Below, one piece after another: positions 8,006 to 16,281 of a DNA stretch of 64,000 nucleotides. The position numbers were made by a program, and so were the translations under genes. Origin of the DNA: Solwaraspora sp. WMMD406. Lineage in GTDB: Bacteria; Actinomycetota; Actinomycetes; Mycobacteriales; Micromonosporaceae. Every line of letters begins with the position of its first letter. Positions within the stretch are counted from its first letter, which is position 1. The stretch is taken from NCBI RefSeq assembly GCF_029626025.1, contig NZ_JARUBF010000001.1:4930001-4994000 (forward strand), given 5' to 3'. Below the pieces are notes generated by a model that was not told the DNA's origin, searched no databases, and saw only the letters and a list, made by a program, of their open reading frames with translations.

Positions 8006-9003
8006 GGTTGCTCCTTCGGGTCGATCCGGACGACGATCTTGCCGGTGGTACGCCGGTCGGCCAGGTCCGCGAGCGCGGCCGGGGTGCCGGCCAGGTCGAC
8101 GACCCGGTTGACCGGGGGCCGGACCGCGCCGGTCCGGATCAGGTCGAAGATCCGCTGGTACGCCTGGGCGACCGCGTCGGGCCGGGCCCACGGATACGTC
8201 GAGCCCCAGGAGAGCCCGATCAGGCTGTGGTTGCCGGCGATCAGCCGCATCGGGTCCACCGGTGGCGGGGTGCCGCCGGCCGCGCCGACCGCGACGAGGC
8301 GGCCGTCGACGGCGAGGCAGTCCAGCGACCGGGTGAACACGTCACCGCCGACCGGGTCGACGATCACGTCGACGCCGGCACCGCCGGTGGCGTCGCGTAC
8401 CGCGTCGACGAAGTCGGTGGCCAGGTAGTCGACGGCCACGTCGGCGCCGTTGTCGCGGCACAGCGTGGTCTTCGCCGGCCCGCCGGCGGTGCAGATAACC
8501 CGGGCGCCCCGGGCGCGCGCCAGCTGGGTGGCGGCGACCCCGACGCCGCCGGCTCCGGCGTGCACCAGCACCGTCTCACCAGCGTGGAGCGCGGCGCGCT
8601 CCAGGGCGAACCAGGCGGTCTGGTAGGTGACCGGGACGGCGGCGGCGACACCGTCGTCGATGTCCGCCGGACGCGGTACGGCGAGCGTCGCGTCGATGGT
8701 GACGGTGTCGCCGAGCGCCCCGTGCGGCAGCGCCGGGCAGGCCACCACGTCGACCCCGGCGAGGGCCTCGGCGCCGGCACCGGTGGCGACGACCCGGCCG
8801 GCCAGTTCGACGCCGGGGGTGAACGGCGGCCGTGGCCGGACCGGGTACTCGCCCCGGCACAGCATCACGTCGAGGAAGTTCAGTCCGACGGCGGCGACCG
8901 CGATCCGTACCTGGCCGGGGCCGGGCGGCGGGTCGTCGGGCAGGTCCGCGACGGTGAGCACCTGGTCCGGTTCGCCATACCCGGTGGCGATCAGTCGTCT
9001 CAT
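8002..9003 (-). CDS. Zinc-independent MDR oxidoreductase, NADPH:quinone reductase-like
   Basis: A 333-residue medium-chain dehydrogenase/reductase. It has a GroES-like N-terminal domain (LNFLDVMLCRGEYP, TPGVELAGRVVATG) and a Rossmann domain with HAGAGGVGVAATQLA, followed by an NADP-type AGGPAKTTLCRDNGAD segment. It has no structural or catalytic zinc Cys cluster, which places it in the quinone oxidoreductase group. ATG 9003 overlaps the upstream NTF2-like stop, and its own stop overlaps the next start, so it is tightly embedded in the operon. It is likely a reductase for an enone or quinone-like intermediate. Confidence 0.88.
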   Translation of the reverse strand: MRRLIATGYGEPDQVLTVADLPDDPPPGPGQVRIAVAAVGLNFLDVMLCRGEYPVRPRPPFTPGVELAGRVVATGAGAEALAGVDVVACPALPHGALGDTVTIDATLAVPRPADIDDGVAAAVPVTYQTAWFALERAALHAGETVLVHAGAGGVGVAATQLARARGARVICTAGGPAKTTLCRDNGADVAVDYLATDFVDAVRDATGGAGVDVIVDPVGGDVFTRSLDCLAVDGRLVAVGAAGGTPPPVDPMRLIAGNHSLIGLSWGSTYPWARPDAVAQAYQRIFDLIRTGAVRPPVNRVVDLAGTPAALADLADRRTTGKIVVRIDPKEQP

Positions 9004-9431
9004 GCCGGGCCGCCGGCAGGTGTGCGGGCCGGTTCCGCCGGGTGGCGGACCAGTTCCGAGTGGTGGTGCACGATGCGCCAACCGTCGTCGGTGCGACGCA
9101 GCACGTCGGTGACCCGGCTGTGCTGCGCCGCGCCGCCACCGGCGGGCACCGCGACCAGCACGTAGCGGGCCAGCGCGGTGTCGCCCCACACGTCGACCCG
9201 CAGCTCCTGCGGGGCGAGCCGGTCCAGCACCGGCCGGGCACCGGTGGCGTCACGCCGCGCCCGGTAGGCGTCCAGTTCGGCGCGGGTACGCAGCGGGCCG
9301 GGCAGGTGCGTCTCCCAGGTGGTCACCTCGGGGTGCAGGTGCCGGTCGAAGCCGGACCGGTCGCCGGCCAGGAACGCGGCGTACATGTCACCGATGCCGG
9401 CGGCGATCTCGGCGCTGTCCGATCCGGACAT
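9000..9431 (-). CDS. NTF2-like (SnoaL/DUF4440-type) protein
   Basis: A 143-residue cone-shaped alpha+beta fold protein: AAFLAGDRSGFDRHLHPEVTT, a central polar strand region, then VTDVLRRTDDGWRIVHHHSELV, the typical C-terminal beta strand of NTF2/SnoaL-like enzymes and ligand binders. ATG 9431 has GGAGGAG upstream. Family members include isomerases, cyclases and binding proteins, so no reaction can be assigned. It sits between an amidohydrolase and a quinone reductase in the operon. Confidence 0.8.
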   Translation of the reverse strand: MSGSDSAEIAAGIGDMYAAFLAGDRSGFDRHLHPEVTTWETHLPGPLRTRAELDAYRARRDATGARPVLDRLAPQELRVDVWGDTALARYVLVAVPAGGGAAQHSRVTDVLRRTDDGWRIVHHHSELVRHPAEPARTPAGGPA

Positions 9432-9451
9432 GTCGCTCCTCCTCACGTCGG

Positions 9452-10720
9452 TCACCGGGCGGCCCAACCCGTACGGTCGTCACGGACGATCCGGCCACCG
9501 GACATCACCCAGCGGATGCCCCGGAAAGCGGACGTGTCGGCGACCGGGTCGGCGTCCATCGCCACCAGGTCGGCGTACTTGCCGGCCTCGACGGTGCCGA
9601 GGTCGGCGTCGGCGCCGAGCCAGCGGACCGGCCCCAGCGTGCCGGCGTACAGCGCGCGGGTCGGGCCGATGCCGCCGTCGGACATGTACTCCAACTCGCG
9701 TACCGAGGCGTTGGTGCCTTCGAAATGCCAGAACGGTGGCATGTCGCTGCCGAGCAGCACCTCCACCCCGGCGGCGAGGGCCATGGCGTAGCTTTCCAGG
9801 TGTCGCGGCCCGGCACCGAGCGAGCGGCACTGCATCCACTCCGGTACGCCGAGTTCGTCGAAGAACTCCTTGCACCGGGTGACCAGCAGGGTCGGGACGA
9901 GGGCGGTGCCGAGCCGCGCCATCCGCGCGGCGACGGTCTCGGTGAGCTGGTATCCGTGTTCGACGCAGTCCAGGCCGAGTTCGACGGCTTCGCCGATGAC
10001 CGGTGCCGGGCCGGCGTGGGCGGTGACCTTGCGGCCCCAGGCATGCGCGGTGTCGATGACGGCGGCCATCTCGTCGGGGAAGAGTTGCCGGGTGTGGATC
10101 GCCTCGTGCTCACCGGCGATCCCGCCGGAGATCATCACTTTGATCAGGTCGGCACCGGCTTTGATCTGACTGCGGACGCCACGCCGGAATCCGTCCGCGC
10201 CGTCGCATTCCAGCGTGTCGGTGCTTTCGTGGCCGTGCCCGCCGGTGCAGACCAGCGCCCGGCCGGCGGTGAAGATCCGTGGCCCGGTGACCCGGCCGGC
10301 GGTGATCGCCCGGCGCAGCGCGAAGTCGGCGTGGTCCTTCTCGGCGACGCAGCGCACGGTGGTCACCCCGGACAGCAGCGTCCGGCGGGCGCCGTCGGCC
10401 ATGTAGAAGGCCAGCTCGTGCGGGGTCATGTTCTTGACGTTCTGCCCACCCGGGCCGGGCAACGACAGCGACAGATGGGTGTGCATGTTGGTCAGCCCGG
10501 GCGTCAGGTACGCCCCGTCGAGGTCGATCTCGGTGACGTCGGCTTCAGCCCGCGCGGCGGCGGTCACCTCGGCGGCCGGGCCGACGGCGGCGATCCGCTC
10601 GTCCCGTACCCAGACGGCGGCGTCGGCGACCGGGCCGACGCCGTCGAGGATCCGGGCGTCGACGACGGTGCAGTTGGTCAGGACGGTGTCGACCGGGTCG
10701 GGGCGGGCGGCGGCGCTCAT
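9452..10720 (-). CDS. Amidohydrolase (imidazolonepropionase/prolidase-like subgroup)
   Basis: A 422-residue metal-dependent TIM-barrel hydrolase. Seen: LTPGLTNMHTHLSLSL with the HxH pair, DLIKVMISGG with the Lys expected to be carboxylated, KVTAHAGP and CVEHGYQ with the further His ligands, and VLLGSDMPPFW with the catalytic Asp. The composite beta-sandwich ends (ILDGVGPVADAAVWVRDERI and GKYADLVAMDADP) are typical. This subgroup cleaves cyclic amides, Xaa-Pro dipeptides or imidazolones. Together with HyuA/HyuB and an oligopeptide-type importer, it suggests successive hydrolysis of an imported cyclic amide or small peptide. Confidence 0.88.
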   Translation of the reverse strand: MSAAARPDPVDTVLTNCTVVDARILDGVGPVADAAVWVRDERIAAVGPAAEVTAAARAEADVTEIDLDGAYLTPGLTNMHTHLSLSLPGPGGQNVKNMTPHELAFYMADGARRTLLSGVTTVRCVAEKDHADFALRRAITAGRVTGPRIFTAGRALVCTGGHGHESTDTLECDGADGFRRGVRSQIKAGADLIKVMISGGIAGEHEAIHTRQLFPDEMAAVIDTAHAWGRKVTAHAGPAPVIGEAVELGLDCVEHGYQLTETVAARMARLGTALVPTLLVTRCKEFFDELGVPEWMQCRSLGAGPRHLESYAMALAAGVEVLLGSDMPPFWHFEGTNASVRELEYMSDGGIGPTRALYAGTLGPVRWLGADADLGTVEAGKYADLVAMDADPVADTSAFRGIRWVMSGGRIVRDDRTGWAAR

Positions 10721-10749
10721 GCCGGCGTCCGATCATCGATGATGCTCAT
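10717..10749 (-). other. Ten-codon coupling mini-ORF between HyuB and amidohydrolase
   Basis: ATG 10749 overlaps the HyuB stop (ATGA). The frame reads MSIIDDRTPA and its TGA overlaps the amidohydrolase ATG, again as ATGA. A frame that exactly bridges two genes with ATGA at both ends would let ribosomes re-initiate twice. It could instead be a relic of a longer amidohydrolase N-terminus after an indel. Confidence 0.35.
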
Positions 10750-12506
10750 CGGAACCTCTTTCGGTACGGGACGGGTACGCCGTAGACGTCGCGGGCGGCG
10801 GCCGGTGACACGTAGCCTTCGGCGACGTCTTCGCGGACCGCCTCGGGATCGCGGTCGCGTGGGTCGCCGTGCCCGCCGCCGCCGGCGGTGAGCAGGGTGA
10901 TCCGGTCACCGGGTACGACCGGGGTCCGTTTGGTGCTGACCCGGTGCTCCCGGTCGGTGCCCGGGTGCACGATGACCTGGATCGGATCGGGCCGCGCGCC
11001 ACCGTCGAGGGCCCACGGCGACGACTTCGTCTTTTTGATCACCGACAGGAACTCGCCCGGCGTGGTGAACCGGATGTCGCGGCGCAGCCCGGGTCCGCCC
11101 CGGTGTCGGCCGGCGCCGCCGGAGTCGGTGCGCGTCTCGACCCGTTCGAAGAACATCCCGGTACGGGCTTCGAGGACCTCGACCGGGGTGTTGCGGGCCT
11201 GGGTCTGGCACAGGTGGTTGGCCGGGCCGATGCCGTCGTGCCCGGGTGCGGCACCCCAGCCGACCGGGTCGTTGTTGCTGACCGCGTAGAGCTGCCCGGT
11301 GTCGGGGTGGGTGCCGACCATCATGAACCCGGGCACGTCGCCGCCGGACGAGGCGGCCAGCCGGTCCGGCATGCCCTGGGCGAGTGCCTGGTAGATCAGC
11401 TCCATCGCCACGGTGCCGGTCCACTGGGTGAAGGTGGCGGCCGGATAGACGGCGTGGAACAGGCTGCCCGGTTCGGCGACCACCCGCAGCGCGGTGAAGT
11501 GCCCGGCGTTGGTCTGCTCGGTCGGGGTGGTCAGCGCCTTGAACGCGACCCGGGCGGTGGCGATCGTCGACCCGTACGGCAGGTTGACCGGACCGGCGAC
11601 GGCGGGTGACGACCCGGTGAAGTCGATGGTGCAGGTGCCGTCGGCGATGGTGACGGTGACCTGCATCCGGATCGGTTCGTCGGTGATGCCGTCGTCGTCG
11701 AGCCAGTCGACGGCGGTCCAGGAGCCCTGCGGCAGCGCGGCGAGGGCGTCGGCGGTGGAGCCTTGCGCGGCGGCGATCGCGGTGTCGACGACCGTGCTCA
11801 CGGTGGCCGGGCCGAACCGCTCGATCAGCTCGATCAGCCGCCGTTCGCCGGTCCGCAGTGCCGCGACCTGGGCGTGCAGGTCACCGATGACCAGGTCGGG
11901 CATCCGCGAGTTGAAGCGGATCAGTTCGATGATCTCGTGCGCCTCCTCGCCCCGGCGGAACACTTTGGTCCCGGGGAAGATGATGCCTTCCTGGTGCATG
12001 TCGGTGGAGTCGAGCACGTATCCCGGGTCTTTGGCACCGAGGTCCATCCAGTGCGCCCGTACGCAGAGGAACCCGACCAGGGTGCCGTCGCCGGCCGGGC
12101 CGTCACCGCCGGCACCGTCCCCGGCCGGGTCAGGCAGGAACACCGGGGCGAACAGGGTGGCGTCGTAGGCGTGCGCCGCGTTCCAGTACGGGTAGTTGAG
12201 CAGCACGATGTCGCCGGGGTGCAGGTTGTCCCGGCCGACGTACTCGACGCCTTTGCGGATCGAGTAGTCGTTGGCGCCAAGGAACCGGCTCAGCCCGGTC
12301 GATTCGGCGACCAGTCGCAGCCCGGCGTCGTAGATGGAGATGCCGAAGTCGTACACCTCGTAGATGACCGGGTTGAACGCGGTGCGCACCAGCGCGGAGC
12401 GCATCTCCTCGGCGGCGGCGACCAGGTAGCTGCGCACGACTTCGGCCGCCGCGCCGTCCACTGTAGGTGCCGCTGGCCCGCCGGACCCGGCCGAAGGGCT
12501 AGCCAT
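10746..12506 (-). CDS. hyuB: Hydantoinase B/oxoprolinase family subunit, second paralogue
   Basis: 586 residues from ATG 12506, overlapping the upstream paralogue's stop by 8 bp. HyuB-type signatures include RTAFNPVIYEVYDFG, LNYPYWNAAHAYD, DSTDMHQEGIIFPG, MFFERVETRTDSGGAGRHRGG and ITLLTAGGGGHGDP. HyuB subunits work with HyuA in ATP-dependent opening of hydantoins or 5-oxoproline, or as acetone/acetophenone carboxylase-like subunits. It is strikingly similar to the preceding HyuB, with long identical blocks, so it arose by tandem duplication. It carries a private Gly/Asp-rich insertion (GDGAGGDGPAGDGT) near residue 150. Confidence 0.88.
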   Translation of the reverse strand: MASPSAGSGGPAAPTVDGAAAEVVRSYLVAAAEEMRSALVRTAFNPVIYEVYDFGISIYDAGLRLVAESTGLSRFLGANDYSIRKGVEYVGRDNLHPGDIVLLNYPYWNAAHAYDATLFAPVFLPDPAGDGAGGDGPAGDGTLVGFLCVRAHWMDLGAKDPGYVLDSTDMHQEGIIFPGTKVFRRGEEAHEIIELIRFNSRMPDLVIGDLHAQVAALRTGERRLIELIERFGPATVSTVVDTAIAAAQGSTADALAALPQGSWTAVDWLDDDGITDEPIRMQVTVTIADGTCTIDFTGSSPAVAGPVNLPYGSTIATARVAFKALTTPTEQTNAGHFTALRVVAEPGSLFHAVYPAATFTQWTGTVAMELIYQALAQGMPDRLAASSGGDVPGFMMVGTHPDTGQLYAVSNNDPVGWGAAPGHDGIGPANHLCQTQARNTPVEVLEARTGMFFERVETRTDSGGAGRHRGGPGLRRDIRFTTPGEFLSVIKKTKSSPWALDGGARPDPIQVIVHPGTDREHRVSTKRTPVVPGDRITLLTAGGGGHGDPRDRDPEAVREDVAEGYVSPAAARDVYGVPVPYRKRFR

Positions 12507-14187
12507 CGACGTCGACCCCGTAGACGTCGCGGGCGGCGGCCGGCGACACGTAGCCTTCGGCGACGTCTTCGCGGACCGCCTCGGCATCCCGCCCGCGCGG
12601 GTCGCCGTGCCCGCCGCCACCGGCGGTGAGCAGGGTGATCCGGTCACCGGGTACGACCGGGGTCCGCTTGGTGCTGACCCGGTGCTCCCGCTCGGTGCCG
12701 GGGAAGACGATCACCTGGTTCGGGTCCGGCCGGGTGCCGCCGTCGAGCGCCCACGGCGCCGACTTCGTCTTTTTGATCACCGACAGGAACTCGCCCGGGG
12801 TGACGAACCGGATGTCGCGGCGCAGCCCCACGCCGCCCCGGTGCCGGCCGGCGCCGCCGGAGTCGGTGCGCATCTCGACCCGTTCGAAGAACATCCCGGT
12901 CCGGGCTTCGAGGACCTCGATCGGGGTGATCCGGCCGGTGCTGCCGGAGACGTGGGTGGCGGCGTTCGTCCCGTCGTGGTCGCGGGTGGCGCCCCAGCCG
13001 ACCGGGTCGTTGTTGCTGACCGCGAAGAGCTGCCCGGTGTCCGGGTGGATGCCGACCATCATGAACCCGGGCACGTCCCCGCCGGACGAGGCCGCCAACC
13101 GGTCCGGCATGCCCTGGGCGAGCGCCTTGAGGATCAGTTCGACGGCGACGATCCCGGTCCACAGGGTGAACGTCGGCTGCGGGTAGACGGCGTGGAACAG
13201 GCTGCCCGGCTCGGCCTTGACCCGCAGCGGCGCGATGGTGCCGGCGTTCGAGGGCTGGTCCGGCGAGGTCAACGACTTCAGGATGACCTTGCAGATCGCT
13301 CCGGTGGCCCCGTACGGCATGTTGATCGGGCCGGGCACCGCCGGTGACGAGCCGGCGAAGTCGACGGTGAAGGTGCCGTCTGCGATGGTCACGGTGACCT
13401 GCATCTTCACCGGGTCGTCGGTGATGCCGTCGTCGTCGACCCAGTCGGTGGCGGTCCACGACCCCTGCGGCAGCGCGGCCAGGGCGGCCCGGCTGCGCGC
13501 CTCGCCGTCGGCGATGATCGCCTCGACGGCGGCGTCCACGGTGGGCCGGCCGAACTTGGCCAGGATCTCCAGGAACCGCCGCTCGCCGGTGCGCAGCGCG
13601 GCGATCTGGGCGTGCAGGTCGCCGAGCACCTCGGCCGGCATCCGCGAGTTGAACCGGATCAGTTCGTGGATCTCGTGCACCGGCTCACCCCGCGACACCA
13701 CCTTCGTGCCGGGGAAGATCAGCCCCTCCTGGTGCATGTCGGTGGAGTCGAGCACGTACCCCGGGTCCTTGGCGCCGAGGTCCATCCAGTGCGCCCGCAC
13801 ACAGAGGAACCCGACCAGGGTGCCATCGCCCTCCGGATCGGCCTCATCGGGCTGAAAGACCGGCGCGAACAGGGTGGCGTCCGAGGCGTGCGCCGCGTTC
13901 CAGTACGGGTAGTTCAGCAGCACGACGTCGCCGGAGTGCAGGTTCTCCCGGCCGACGTAGTCGACCCCTTTGGCGAGCGAGAAATCGTTGGCGCCGAGGA
14001 AGAAGGTCAACCCGGTCGCTTCGGCGATCAGCCGCAGGTCGGCGTCGTACATCGACATGCCGAAGTCGTGCACCTCGTAGATCACCGGGTTGAACGAGGT
14101 ACGGATCAACGTGGCCCGCATCTCCTCGGCGGCGGAGATCAGGTAGCTGCGGACCACTTCGGTGGTCGCGCCGTCCAGAGTGCTCAC
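12499..14187 (-). CDS. hyuB: Hydantoinase B/oxoprolinase family subunit, first paralogue
   Basis: 562 residues from GTG 14187 (VSTLDGATTEVV). The start overlaps the HyuA stop as GTGA and has GGAGG 5 nt upstream. Motifs are shared with the next gene: LNYPYWNAAHASD, GAKDPGYVLDSTDMHQEG, ARTGMFFERVEMRTDSGGAG, IKKTKSAPWALDGG. It should pair with the adjacent HyuA as the alpha/beta enzyme. Two HyuB copies with one HyuA suggest alternative beta subunits or a mixed complex, which is inference. Confidence 0.9.
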   Translation of the reverse strand: MSTLDGATTEVVRSYLISAAEEMRATLIRTSFNPVIYEVHDFGMSMYDADLRLIAEATGLTFFLGANDFSLAKGVDYVGRENLHSGDVVLLNYPYWNAAHASDATLFAPVFQPDEADPEGDGTLVGFLCVRAHWMDLGAKDPGYVLDSTDMHQEGLIFPGTKVVSRGEPVHEIHELIRFNSRMPAEVLGDLHAQIAALRTGERRFLEILAKFGRPTVDAAVEAIIADGEARSRAALAALPQGSWTATDWVDDDGITDDPVKMQVTVTIADGTFTVDFAGSSPAVPGPINMPYGATGAICKVILKSLTSPDQPSNAGTIAPLRVKAEPGSLFHAVYPQPTFTLWTGIVAVELILKALAQGMPDRLAASSGGDVPGFMMVGIHPDTGQLFAVSNNDPVGWGATRDHDGTNAATHVSGSTGRITPIEVLEARTGMFFERVEMRTDSGGAGRHRGGVGLRRDIRFVTPGEFLSVIKKTKSAPWALDGGTRPDPNQVIVFPGTEREHRVSTKRTPVVPGDRITLLTAGGGGHGDPRGRDAEAVREDVAEGYVSPAAARDVYGVDVDG

Positions 14188-16271
14188 TTCGCCTCCTCCA
14201 GGGTGACCAGCAGGTAGCCGTGCGGGTCGACCTCGACGCGCTGCCCGCTGGGCACCACAGTGGTCGAGGTGCCCTCGTCGACCAGGGCCGGCCCGGCGAA
14301 CCGGTCCCCCGGGGCCAGCTTCGACCGGTCGTAGACGGCGAACGACGCCACCTCGCGGGTGCCGAAGTCGAAGGCGTCGCGGTGGCCGAGCAGTGCCCGC
14401 GTCGGGTCGCCGTCGCGCGTCGGGTCGCCGTCGCCGGCCGCCGGACGGACCAGCTCCGGGCGGGTGGTCCGGCCGATGCCGCGTACCCGCAGGTTGAGGA
14501 TCTGCAGCCGGTTGCTCATCGCGTGGCCGTACCGGGTGCGGTGCAGTTCGGTAAAGGCGGCGCGGATCGCGTCGCGGTCCAAGTCGGTGCCGATCGTGAC
14601 GATCAGGCTGTGTTCCTGGCCGAGGTAGCGCAGCTCCAGTTGGCGTTCCAGCACCGCCGAGGCGGCGTCCACACCTTGCTCCACCAGGGAGCCGACCGCT
14701 TCGGCTTCGACCTCGGCGAACGTCGACTCCAGCACGGCCAGGTCGACGCTGCCCTCCGGCGCGTCGGCGTCCAGGGTGGCCAGCACCGTACGGGAGAAGT
14801 CGTCGACGATGTCGGCCGACAGCATCCCCCAGGCGGAGAAGCCGGACGGGGCGAACGGCACGACGACCTCCCGAATCCCCATCTCGCGGGCCAGCAGCGG
14901 GGCCAGCAGCGGCCCGGCGCCACCGAAGGCCAGCAGCGAGAACACCCGGGGGTCGTGGCCACGTTCCACGGTGATCTGGCGGACCGCGCCGACGGTCCGG
15001 GCCAGTAGTACGTCGTAGACGCCGGCTGCGGCCGCCGTCGGGGTCAGTCCCAGCGGGGCGGCGATCTGCTCGTCGAGGGCGGCCCGCGCCGCCGCGGCCT
15101 GCAACCCCATGGTGCCGGCCAAGAAGCGGTCCGGGTCGACGTAGCCGAGCACCACCGAGGCGTCGGTGACGGTCGGCCGCTGCCCGCCCCGGCCGTAGCA
15201 GACCGGACCCGGATCGGCGCCCGCACTCTGCGGACCCACCTTGAGCAGCCCCCGGTCCAGCCAGGCGATCGAGCCGCCGCCGGCACCGATGGTGCGGATG
15301 TCGTACGTCGGGATCAGCAGCGGGAAGTGCTCCAGCTGCGCCTCGTAGGCGGCGACCGGGCTGCCGCGTTCGATCACGCAGGCGTCCAACGACGTACCGC
15401 CGATGTCGAAGGTCAACAGGTTGTCCCGGCCCAACGCGCCGGCCAGGTAGGCGGCGCCGACGATGCCGCCGGCCGGGCCGGACAGCACGGTGTGCGTCGG
15501 CGACGTCTTGGCCATCGCCGAGGTCATCGACCCGCCGCCGGAGCGCATGATCAGGAACCGGCCGGTGAAGCCCCGGGCGGCCAGCCCGGACTCCAGCTCG
15601 TCGACGTAGCGTTCGAAGATCGGCCGGATGTAGGCCTCCAGCACGGTGGTGCTGGTCCGCTCGTACTCGCGGTGCTCCCGCACGATGTCCGTCGACACCG
15701 AGACGCTGACCTGCGGGTACGCCTCGCGGATGAGCGCGGCGGCGGCGCGCTCGTGGCGCGGGTCGACGTGCGAGTGCAGGAAGCAGACCGCGATCGAACC
15801 GACACCTTGGCCTTCGACCAGGGTACGGGCGGCGGCCCGGACGCTGTCCGGGTCCAGCTCGGTCACCACCCGGCCCCGGTAGTCGAGCCGGCCGGTGACC
15901 CCGGCCGTGTACCGGCGTTTGACCAGGCTCTCCGGCCGCTCGTATTGGAAGTCGTACATGTGGTCGGCGGGCACGTTGCCCCGGCCGAGCAGAAAGATGT
16001 CCCGGAAACCCTCGTTGGTGATGATCCCGGTGGCCCCGCCCCGGCGTTCCAGTACGGCGTTGAGCCCGAGCGTGGTGCCGTGAATGAACAACTCCACCTG
16101 CGACAGGTCGGTGCCGAGCGCGGTCACCGCGTCCAGCACGCCCTCCCACGGGCGGGCCGGGGTGGTCGACGCCTTACGGAACCGGACCTGGTTGGTGCGG
16201 GTGTCGAGTTCCATCGCGTCGACGAAGGTGCCGCCGATGTCGACAGCGAGCCGGATGTGGGGTGCGGACAT
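14184..16271 (-). CDS. hyuA: Hydantoinase A/oxoprolinase family ATPase subunit
   Basis: A 695-residue actin/Hsp70-like ATPase-fold protein: LAVDIGGTFVDAMELD at the N-terminus, LFIHGTTLGLNAVLER, SGPAGGIVGAAYLAG, a second nucleotide-fold motif LTFDIGGTSLDACVIE, and HDPRVFSLLAFGGAGPL. The C-terminal region RLQILNLRVRGIG is also typical. In the family, this subunit uses ATP to activate the substrate carbonyl for hydrolysis or carboxylation together with HyuB. It lies just downstream of the ABC ATPase gene (10-bp gap), so import and processing are one transcription unit. Confidence 0.92.
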   Translation of the reverse strand: MSAPHIRLAVDIGGTFVDAMELDTRTNQVRFRKASTTPARPWEGVLDAVTALGTDLSQVELFIHGTTLGLNAVLERRGGATGIITNEGFRDIFLLGRGNVPADHMYDFQYERPESLVKRRYTAGVTGRLDYRGRVVTELDPDSVRAAARTLVEGQGVGSIAVCFLHSHVDPRHERAAAALIREAYPQVSVSVSTDIVREHREYERTSTTVLEAYIRPIFERYVDELESGLAARGFTGRFLIMRSGGGSMTSAMAKTSPTHTVLSGPAGGIVGAAYLAGALGRDNLLTFDIGGTSLDACVIERGSPVAAYEAQLEHFPLLIPTYDIRTIGAGGGSIAWLDRGLLKVGPQSAGADPGPVCYGRGGQRPTVTDASVVLGYVDPDRFLAGTMGLQAAAARAALDEQIAAPLGLTPTAAAAGVYDVLLARTVGAVRQITVERGHDPRVFSLLAFGGAGPLLAPLLAREMGIREVVVPFAPSGFSAWGMLSADIVDDFSRTVLATLDADAPEGSVDLAVLESTFAEVEAEAVGSLVEQGVDAASAVLERQLELRYLGQEHSLIVTIGTDLDRDAIRAAFTELHRTRYGHAMSNRLQILNLRVRGIGRTTRPELVRPAAGDGDPTRDGDPTRALLGHRDAFDFGTREVASFAVYDRSKLAPGDRFAGPALVDEGTSTTVVPSGQRVEVDPHGYLLVTLEEAK

Positions 16272-16281
16272 CGTCGTGGGG

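Noticed and set aside
12499-16149. A 1216-codon minus-strand frame spanning HyuA and HyuB
   Set aside because: Its first part is out of frame with HyuA and is nonsense; only the part from 14187 is HyuB. Not a natural HyuA-HyuB fusion.
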